Positions 1 through 5,707 of a DNA stretch of 6,761 nt are shown piece after piece. Source of the DNA: Bacteroidales bacterium (GTDB taxonomy: Bacteria > Bacteroidota > Bacteroidia > Bacteroidales > Muribaculaceae). Both the position numbers and the translations under genes were made by a program. The stretch spans positions 4,572 through 11,332 of the forward strand of contig JAAVGQ010000104.1 in assembly GCA_014800105.1 (NCBI GenBank), in the 5' to 3' direction. Every line of letters begins with the position of its first letter. The first letter of the stretch is position 1. The notes below the pieces were generated by a model, which was given only the letters and a program-made list of their open reading frames with translations, made no database searches and was not told the DNA's origin.

Positions 1-1008
1 TCAGCTTACCTCAAGGATGCACCCATGATGTTTGATCTCATGTATGCCAAGTGGATGTATCCCCGTCTTGACATCGAGACCTTCAATCAGACCGTTGAAA
101 AGACTAAGGAGAGCTATCGCACGAAGAAGAAAACACCCGGAGAAGTGTTTAGCGAGGAAATTTCATACCTTCTCAATGGTAAAAATTACTCTAACGCTGA
201 GCTCACTGACTCAATCATTGACAAGTGTGTCCACGCTGAAGATATCATTCCATTGCACAACCGCTTCTTTGGTCCCGCTACCGGTTATACATTCGTAATT
301 CTTGCTGATGCTCCCTTTGATTCAATCAAGCCCTACATTACTGATTACATCGGAGCTCTCCCTGCCGGAGAAGTGAAAACTGACTGGATTACCGGTCGCG
401 AACCTATCTCTTACCGCGAGAAAGTCCTTCATCGCAATAACGGTGACACTCCCAAGGCATCAGTAATGCTCGTGTACCAGCAGGATTCACTTCCCGAAAG
501 CCAGAACATCATGGGCATCAAATCAAAGATGCTTCAGAATGCGCTTCGCACCAAGCTGCTTGCCCGCTTGCGCGAAGAAATGGGTAAAGTATACAGCGTG
601 GGAGTTACTTCAAGTTCTACACTCTTCCCTGCCCCCTTGTCAAGAACCTCAATCTCATTTGTGTGCAAACCTGAGGATGTTGACACACTCCTCACCGCAA
701 CCCGCGAGGAACTGAATAATTTCTATGAACATCCTGAGGATTTTGAAAACGTAGTGCGCGATGTGAAACTTAACCTCATTAAAGAACACAAATTGAATTT
801 ACAGAAGAACGCTTTCTGGAGTTCATGGATACGCAACTCCGTGTTCAATGGTGAGGAGGATTGGAACTTCATCAACAACTATGAGACAATTGTCAACGAC
901 ATTACTGCTGAGGATGTCGCAGCTTTTGCCCGCGGTCTTCTTAATACGGCCTCATTCACTGAGGCTGTCCTATATCCGACAGAAGACGCACTGAACAAAA
1001 CCGAATAA
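1..1008 (+). CDS. M16 family zinc metallopeptidase, C-terminal part (5' truncated by window)
   Basis: The reading frame is open from base 1 (Ser-Ala-Tyr-Leu...), so the gene begins left of the window and about 335 residues of its end are visible. Counting from the Met at base 25, residues 75-113 carry a typical M16 lobe segment (RFFGPATGYTFVILAD, ending in GALPAG). Residues 175-195 carry the family's R-x4-G-x-x-Y type motif (Arg183, Gly187, Tyr190 in LREEMGKVYSV), the substrate-binding Arg/Tyr pair of the non-catalytic half. The zinc motif HxxEH is not in this part and should lie upstream. Bacteroidales single-chain M16 proteins are usually about 930 residues, periplasmic, and degrade peptides. 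No terminator separates it from the lipoprotein gene 41 nt downstream, so co-transcription is likely. Family assignment is firm; the exact substrate and cellular site are inferred from relatives. Confidence 0.9.
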   Translation, partial: SAYLKDAPMMFDLMYAKWMYPRLDIETFNQTVEKTKESYRTKKKTPGEVFSEEISYLLNGKNYSNAELTDSIIDKCVHAEDIIPLHNRFFGPATGYTFVILADAPFDSIKPYITDYIGALPAGEVKTDWITGREPISYREKVLHRNNGDTPKASVMLVYQQDSLPESQNIMGIKSKMLQNALRTKLLARLREEMGKVYSVGVTSSSTLFPAPLSRTSISFVCKPEDVDTLLTATREELNNFYEHPEDFENVVRDVKLNLIKEHKLNLQKNAFWSSWIRNSVFNGEEDWNFINNYETIVNDITAEDVAAFARGLLNTASFTEAVLYPTEDALNKTE

Positions 1009-1049
1009 ACAATTTAACTACTTAATATAAACTAATTAATTCCCATTTC

Positions 1050-2561
1050 ATGAAAAAGATCTATTCATGGATGACCGTGATGGCAGCCGTCCTGTCACTT
1101 GGTTTCACTTCTTGCTCAGACAATGACGAGCCCAAGAAAGAAGAGTCAGCAGCCCCTGAACTGCTCTCATTCAGCTTCAATGTTGCTGAAAACTCAGAAG
1201 TTCTATCAGCTGACTGTGTTGGTGTAATTTCTGATGCTGATAAGACTGTAAAAGTAACCATGCCCGCGTTTGCTGACAAGTCTTCACTCATCGCAACCTT
1301 CACCGTGGCTGAGGGTAACACTGTTCTCGTGAATGGTATCACACAGGAGAGCGGCAAAACCGCTAACGATTTCAACGCTCCCGTTGACTATATCATCTCC
1401 AACACTAAAGGAGACAAGAACATCAAGTACACTGTTACTATCGAGAAATCAGCCGACTACGTGTGGAGCGAGGTAGCTCGTTATACTGAAGTAGTTCCCC
1501 GCGGTAGCAATGCAGTAATGAAGCTCAACATCACTGACAATGTTCCTTACATCGGTTTCGTTTCTAAAGCCAGCAACAAGATGGTTGTGGTTAAGAACGA
1601 AAACGGTAACTTCAGCTATGTTGGTGGCAACGAAGTTGAGAGTACCAACGTTGCGAGCGGTCGTTTCGATTTCACAGTCAGCAACAACGGTACCCCCTAC
1701 TTCATCTATGGCGACAATGACTGCTCTTCACTCAAGGCTGCTGCTACCGTAATGTCATTCAACGGTTCAGCTTGGTCTACCGTAGGTGACGCAGGCATTG
1801 CAGGTTTCGTTCCCAGCAAGCTACAGATTGGTGTTCTTGGTTCTGAAGTTATCGCTCCCATGGTTGTTAACGCAAACAAGGGATCATTCCAGAAGCGTGA
1901 AGTCTATTCTTCAATCTACAATAATGGCTGGCAGACCAACTCAATGGCTTCAGTTGGTATCAACAATGCAGCGGTTGAGTGCATGTCTACTACAGCTAAT
2001 GCTGCTTACCTCTACACTATTTCAGCTGCAACTTATAAATATTCAGTTGCAATGTTCAAAGATGGCTCTTGGAAGGCACTCAGAAGCGAATATCTTGAGG
2101 AAGGTGCAACTCAGGCCCCCATCCTCATGGCTGACGCCGCAAGCATCGTTGGCACAAATGACGGCGTTATCTACCTCCTCACTGCCGACGACAAAGAAAC
2201 CGGCTCAGTTAAGGACATGCGTTTCCGCGTTCTCAAGTATACTCCCGACACCGAGGAGTGGACCCTCGTTGGTGGTTCAACAATCAGCTCAATCAAGGCT
2301 GATGACTCTCACATCTCAGCTAAACTTGCTGTTGCTCCTGACGGTACCCCCTTCCTTGCCTACACTGACTACAAGGGTGACAAGTGTGCTAAGGTTCAGT
2401 ACTTCGACAACGACACCAAGCAGTGGTCTGAGCCCATCACACTCTCTGCTGAGAATGCAAGTAGCATCAGCATTGAGTTCTGTGATAACGGTGAGGCTTA
2501 CATCTCATTCGTTGGCAAGGATGACAACATCGTCCTGATGAAGTATGCCGCAAAGAAATAA
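1050..2561 (+). CDS. Surface lipoprotein: DUF5018-like domain plus seven-bladed beta-propeller-like repeats
   Basis: This 503-residue protein has a type II signal peptide: Lys2-Lys3, a hydrophobic core to residue 18, and a lipobox Phe-Thr-Ser-Cys with lipidated Cys22. The following Ser-Asp-Asn-Asp-Glu fits the acidic export signal that sends Bacteroidetes lipoproteins to the outer face of the outer membrane. Residues 36-133 resemble the DUF5018-type immunoglobulin-like domain (LLSFSF..., DADKTVKVTMP, VNGITQESG, YTVTIEK). Residues 136-503 are repeats in which a D/N-G-T-P-[YF]-x-x-[YF] strand is followed by a strand ending near a Trp: W139, F188, W242, W294, W341, W404, W459. I infer seven blades, with the W139 strand completing the last. 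No catalytic motif is visible, so binding or scaffolding is a guess. The start ATG lacks a Shine-Dalgarno site, as is normal in this phylum. A strong terminator follows. Phe is TTC in 19 of 20 cases, suggesting high expression. Confidence 0.85.
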   Translation: MKKIYSWMTVMAAVLSLGFTSCSDNDEPKKEESAAPELLSFSFNVAENSEVLSADCVGVISDADKTVKVTMPAFADKSSLIATFTVAEGNTVLVNGITQESGKTANDFNAPVDYIISNTKGDKNIKYTVTIEKSADYVWSEVARYTEVVPRGSNAVMKLNITDNVPYIGFVSKASNKMVVVKNENGNFSYVGGNEVESTNVASGRFDFTVSNNGTPYFIYGDNDCSSLKAAATVMSFNGSAWSTVGDAGIAGFVPSKLQIGVLGSEVIAPMVVNANKGSFQKREVYSSIYNNGWQTNSMASVGINNAAVECMSTTANAAYLYTISAATYKYSVAMFKDGSWKALRSEYLEEGATQAPILMADAASIVGTNDGVIYLLTADDKETGSVKDMRFRVLKYTPDTEEWTLVGGSTISSIKADDSHISAKLAVAPDGTPFLAYTDYKGDKCAKVQYFDNDTKQWSEPITLSAENASSISIEFCDNGEAYISFVGKDDNIVLMKYAAKK

Positions 2562-2587
2562 AGTCCGTTAACTCATAATCATACAGC

Positions 2588-2633
2588 GGGGAGCGCTACC
2601 GAGGGCAATCACCTCAACGGCGCTCCCCCTTTT
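2588..2633 (+). terminator. Rho-independent terminator after the propeller lipoprotein
   Basis: A perfect 9-bp GC-rich stem (GGGGAGCGC at 2588-2596 with GCGCTCCCC at 2620-2628) encloses a second 4-bp stem (GAGG 2601-2604 with CCTC 2612-2615) and is followed by CTTTT at 2629-2633. It lies 26 nt after the stop codon of the lipoprotein gene and reads in the + direction only, since the other side has no T-run. It ends 19 nt before the next start codon, so it may also limit transcription into that gene. Confidence 0.85.
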
Positions 2634-2652
2634 ACATGTTTAAATCAGTTCA

Positions 2653-4101
2653 ATGTTTACATCAATATTACTCGCTTCAATTCTTACTCTCGGAGGTACA
2701 GTTCACACTGCGAACGGTCGTGGCGTTAAAGGGGTTCCGGTGTCCAATGGTGACACCATCGTAATTACTGATAAGAATGGCCGATACTCACTGCCGGTAA
2801 TCGATGACATGAGCGTGTTTCCAATTCTCGACGGCAAGTGGAAAGTTGCGAACAAATCTCAAGTAGGGAATTCGGCTTTCCCTTATATTGACAGCATCAG
2901 CAATAACAGTAATGATATTAATTTCTTGATTGAGAAATGTCCCATTAAAAAGGACTTTACCATTAACGCTATTGGAGATGTTCAGGTAGGAGACCTCCAG
3001 GAACTCGATTACGCCTCACGCACGCTATGGCCTGAACTGATGGCTGATTCAACTGCGGCGTTCAATCTGTGGCTCGGAGACCTCGTAAATAACAATGTTT
3101 CGATTTATCCACGCGTGCGTTCTATGCTTGAGCGGCTGCCGGTACGTTCATGGACCATGGTAGGCAATCATGACAGAGATGTTGACTCGGTGCGCACTCG
3201 TCAGACGGCATCGTTTGCCCGTGAAATAGGAGCTCCGACATACGCTTTTACTGAGGGGAACGTTACTTTCATTGTCTTGAACAATGTCTATGGCGACGGG
3301 GCTCGTTCTTACAAAGGTACTCTTGACGACCGTCAATTGAGATTCGTCAACAATCTCATGAAGATTCTCCCCAAAGACCGACAAATTGTACTAACAGCTC
3401 ACATACCTCTCGCCCACATATCAAATAAAGATGAACTATTGGAAATCATCAAGGACAGGGGCAATGTTCTTGCTCTTACCGGTCACATGCACGCAGTGAG
3501 TCGTAACTTCCTGCACGGCGAGGGAGTAACCGTTCATGAACTCGTGGGCGGTGCAGCGTGCGGATTCTGGTGGGTCGGCGAGAAAGACTGGGAAGGAATC
3601 CCGTCAGCCTTAATGCAGTGTGGAACTCCTAAGGGCTATTTCCGCGTCAATTTCACACCTCGCGATTATGAGTTTAGCTACAAGGCTACATCACAAGATG
3701 ACACCCGTCAAGCCTCTATATGGGTCGCAGGGATTGATACCATCCAGTCACACATCCCCGACCTCAAAGACCTGGAGCGTGGTGAAATTCTCGTCACAGT
3801 CTATGGCGGGTGTGACAGTACTCAGGTGAAAGCTACGATTGACGGTCGCTTACACTTAGAGGCAACGAAAACAAAATCTATGGACCCTAATGTAGCTCGT
3901 ATCAGGGAACTGAACTCAAAGCATATCTACCCTACTAAACACAGCCGCCGTAATCCCTTCAGGCACACGGCCAGCCCCCAGATGTGGCGAATTAAACTAC
4001 CTGAGGAATACACTGATGGTACACACCGCATCGACATCACCGCCAGCGATGCCTACGGACTGCGCTGCCGTGCCTCCCGCGCTTTCTCTTTCCCCGACTA
4101 A
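2653..4101 (+). CDS. Calcineurin-like metallophosphoesterase (MetallophosN-core-MetallophosC type), probably periplasmic
   Basis: 482 residues in three parts. Residues 14-48 (GGTVHTANGRGVKGV..., TDKNGRYSLP) match the carboxypeptidase-regulatory-like beta domain that precedes this phosphoesterase class. The catalytic core has its five metal motifs in order: Asp109-Val-Gln111, Gly142-Asp143, Gly-Asn172-His173-Asp174, His250, and Gly-His278-Met-His280. The usual Asp-x-His of the first motif is Asp-x-Gln, a variant I recall in this subfamily. Residues 299-482 are the C-terminal domain (GGAACGFWW, GIPSALMQCGTPKGY). The family hydrolyses phosphate mono- or diesters using two metal ions; the substrate here cannot be told. 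ATG 2653 is the most upstream start, because an in-frame TAA lies at 2641. The signal sequence is short (about 13 hydrophobic residues) with no basic n-region, so export is likely but not certain. Codon choice is less biased than in the lipoprotein (Phe TTC 12 of 18). Confidence 0.88.
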   Translation: MFTSILLASILTLGGTVHTANGRGVKGVPVSNGDTIVITDKNGRYSLPVIDDMSVFPILDGKWKVANKSQVGNSAFPYIDSISNNSNDINFLIEKCPIKKDFTINAIGDVQVGDLQELDYASRTLWPELMADSTAAFNLWLGDLVNNNVSIYPRVRSMLERLPVRSWTMVGNHDRDVDSVRTRQTASFAREIGAPTYAFTEGNVTFIVLNNVYGDGARSYKGTLDDRQLRFVNNLMKILPKDRQIVLTAHIPLAHISNKDELLEIIKDRGNVLALTGHMHAVSRNFLHGEGVTVHELVGGAACGFWWVGEKDWEGIPSALMQCGTPKGYFRVNFTPRDYEFSYKATSQDDTRQASIWVAGIDTIQSHIPDLKDLERGEILVTVYGGCDSTQVKATIDGRLHLEATKTKSMDPNVARIRELNSKHIYPTKHSRRNPFRHTASPQMWRIKLPEEYTDGTHRIDITASDAYGLRCRASRAFSFPD

Positions 4102-4113
4102 ATTTACTTGAAT

Positions 4114-4158
4114 CGCCCACTGTGTGAAACGCTGGTGGCGGGAATCTCAGATTTTTTT
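4114..4158 (+). terminator. Possible weak terminator after the metallophosphoesterase
   Basis: CGCC-C-AC (4114-4120) can pair with GTGGCG (4135-4140), a 6-bp stem with one bulged C. A run of seven T occurs at 4152-4158, but 11 nt separate it from the stem, which is longer than usual. A tiny second stem AATC/GATT (4143-4146, 4150-4153) directly abuts the T-run. Termination may be partial or absent. Confidence 0.35.
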
Positions 4159-4160
4159 AT

Positions 4161-4168
4161 TATCTTTG
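4161..4168 (+). promoter_or_regulatory. Candidate Bacteroidetes -7 promoter element for the glycoside hydrolase
   Basis: TATCTTTG matches the Bacteroidetes primary-sigma -7 consensus TAnnTTTG exactly and is the only exact match I noticed in the intergenic gaps. It lies 50 nt before the ATG at 4219, implying a 5' leader of roughly 40 nt. No good -33 TTTG is present at the expected distance; that region is GC-rich with GGTGG. A run of seven T immediately precedes it. Confidence 0.5.
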
Positions 4169-4218
4169 AGTTATAATACCAATATAAACCAATTGCAACA
4201 CACATTTAAAAGCTCAAA

Positions 4219-5505
4219 ATGAAGTATTTAAAACATTTGATATTTGCCGCTATTATGGGCTCATCAGCTAACGTTTATTGCCATGCTCAGGCTTCGCTTG
4301 AGTCGATTTATCCTCAGATTCGCGATGGATTCGCCGAACTCCGCAAACAGGTGGTTCGCGAACCTGACGGTTTCATAAAGTATCCCTATCTTATTCCAGC
4401 CGGTTTCTACTCTCAGCTGTGGGACTGGGACGCATACTTCATGGCTAACCATTTCATCTCCAAGGGGCAACCTGAGTATATGAAGAACTGGGTGATGACA
4501 TTCTCCCAGGGCATCGATGATGACGGCTACGTGGCGGGCTGCATGACCAAGGATGGTCCCCGAAATGTCTACAGCGGCCGCTTTGCAATGAAGCCGTTCC
4601 TTTCTCAAGGAGCATATCATTACGGCAACGCTACCGGCGACTGGGAGTGGCTACGTCCCATCTATAATGACCTCAAGAAGGTTATCGACTACCGAAAGCA
4701 GACTCAATGTGACTCTACCAACGGCCTCTATTACTGGGAAATCGCAATGCAGAGCGGCGCCGACAATATTCCCACGATGAACTACTTCAAAGAGGATACC
4801 CGCTCGTTTATAAGCGCTGATGCCACCGCATTCCAGTATGGCGAGCTCCTGGCTCAGGCAGCCATCGCTGAAAAACTCGGCTACAAGGAGGATGCTAAGG
4901 CTTACACTGCTGAAGCCAAGGCCCTCAAGGATGCCTTGAACAGTATATGCTGGAACGACGTTGACCAGTGCTATTACAACGTTGACCGCGAAACCGGCGA
5001 GCAATACCGGCGCATAGGTTATACCACATTCGTTCCGCTCATGTACAGGATGACACCTGATGACAAGGCCAAACAGATGATTGAGCGATACATGCTTTCA
5101 CCCGACCACATGAAAGCGCCCTACGGTTTCCGAAGCCTCTCAAAGAGCGACCCTGACTATAATAACAAGAACATCATCGTACCGTTCTCTAACTGGCAGG
5201 GACCCATATGGGGCATCTGCAGCTACATCTACTCAATCGGGCTTCACAACTACGGCTACGATGATGAGGTCAAATGGATGGCTGAGACCGTGGGCGACCT
5301 GATGGTTAAAGACCTCAAGGAATACGGCACAATGCACGAAACATATCATGCTGAGACAGGCGAACCTCTCGCTCCCTCTAACTTCAAATACCGCACTCCC
5401 GACGGCAAAATTCAAGGCTTCGTAAGCTGGAACCTTACAATGGAGAATATCCTTGAGGGCCTCCTCAACAACAACTGGATGCTCCTGGAACTCCCCGGCA
5501 TGTAA
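4219..5505 (+). CDS. Secreted GH63/trehalase-like (MGH1-like) (alpha/alpha)6-barrel glycoside hydrolase
   Basis: 428 residues with a type I signal peptide (Lys2...Lys5, hydrophobic core, Ala-Gln-Ala at 23-25 as likely cleavage site), so periplasmic or secreted. Clan GH-G/GH63-type motifs occur in order: PAGFYSQLWDWDAYF (residues 60-74), GLYYWEIAMQSGADN (169-183) with Asp182 as probable general acid, FSNWQGPIWG (323-332), and MHETYHAETGEPLAP (372-386) with Glu374 as probable base. The length and lack of large insertions resemble bacterial mannosylglycerate-hydrolase-type enzymes (about 420 residues) rather than full-length GH63 glucosidases. GH37 trehalase signatures are only loosely matched, so an annotation of trehalase would be unsafe. 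It should be an inverting enzyme on an alpha-glycoside, substrate unknown. An in-frame TAA at 4207 fixes ATG 4219 as the start. It has its own candidate promoter and strong terminator, hence is probably monocistronic. Confidence 0.85.
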   Translation: MKYLKHLIFAAIMGSSANVYCHAQASLESIYPQIRDGFAELRKQVVREPDGFIKYPYLIPAGFYSQLWDWDAYFMANHFISKGQPEYMKNWVMTFSQGIDDDGYVAGCMTKDGPRNVYSGRFAMKPFLSQGAYHYGNATGDWEWLRPIYNDLKKVIDYRKQTQCDSTNGLYYWEIAMQSGADNIPTMNYFKEDTRSFISADATAFQYGELLAQAAIAEKLGYKEDAKAYTAEAKALKDALNSICWNDVDQCYYNVDRETGEQYRRIGYTTFVPLMYRMTPDDKAKQMIERYMLSPDHMKAPYGFRSLSKSDPDYNNKNIIVPFSNWQGPIWGICSYIYSIGLHNYGYDDEVKWMAETVGDLMVKDLKEYGTMHETYHAETGEPLAPSNFKYRTPDGKIQGFVSWNLTMENILEGLLNNNWMLLELPGM

Positions 5506-5524
5506 TTTTTCGATATCAAAATTT

Positions 5525-5570
5525 TAAGAATGACTATTCCTCCTGATTGCTGGAATAGTCATTTTTATTT
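5525..5570 (+). terminator. Strong Rho-independent terminator of the glycoside hydrolase gene
   Basis: AATGACTATTCC (5529-5540) pairs perfectly with GGAATAGTCATT (5552-5563) around an 11-nt loop. The stem extends outward through one G-T and several A-T pairs to 5525/5567. The right arm runs into ATTTTTATTT. It lies 19 nt past the stop codon at 5503-5505. The opposite strand has only a poor T-run (CTTAAAATTTTG), so it mainly serves the + strand. Confidence 0.9.
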
Positions 5571-5639
5571 ATTCAAATACAACAATTACCGAGCCAACAT
5601 TAGAACAAGGCTATAATCTACATTGCTCTTAAACAAAGG

Positions 5640-5683
5640 AAATGCCGGCCGTGAGCGCGCAAAGGGCATCACGGTCGGCATTT
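5640..5683 (-). terminator. Long inverted repeat, probable terminator of pckA (possibly bidirectional)
   Basis: AATGCCGGCCGTGA-type arm (5640-5654) and TCACGGTCGGCATTT arm (5669-5683) form a 15-bp stem around a 14-nt loop, 24 nt beyond the pckA stop codon on the minus strand. The minus-strand transcript leaves the hairpin into TTTCCTTTGTTT. In + RNA every pair can form, with one G-U (5648/5675). In minus RNA the same pair is an A-C mismatch. Use in both directions is possible. Confidence 0.65.
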
Positions 5684-5707
5684 ATGTTGTTTATGAGTAT
5701 CTACCGA

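Noticed and set aside
1786..2538. 250-codon frame overlapping the lipoprotein in another + frame
   Set aside because: It is Ser/Thr/Leu-rich low-complexity translation caused by the biased codons of the real gene; no domain or export signal, while the overlapping gene is clearly coding.
2636..2652. Alternative upstream ATG at 2636 for the phosphoesterase
   Set aside because: It is in a different frame and its product (MFKSVQCLHQ...) lacks the domain sequence; the in-frame upstream codon at 2641 is a stop.
4172..4177. TATAAT resembling an E. coli -10 box
   Set aside because: Bacteroidetes primary sigma factor does not use this consensus; the adjacent TAnnTTTG match is the better candidate.
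4264..5004. Two antisense frames of about 117 codons opposite the glycoside hydrolase
   Set aside because: They shadow a well-supported gene with conserved motifs; no promoter or homology signal is seen on the minus strand.
2653..5505. Polysaccharide utilisation locus
   Set aside because: No SusC, SusD, hybrid two-component regulator or sigma/anti-sigma pair is present, and the one glycosidase is apparently monocistronic.
5568..5639. Space between the two convergent hairpins, examined for a small RNA or small gene
   Set aside because: It is AT-rich with no promoter match, open frame or further stem that I could support.
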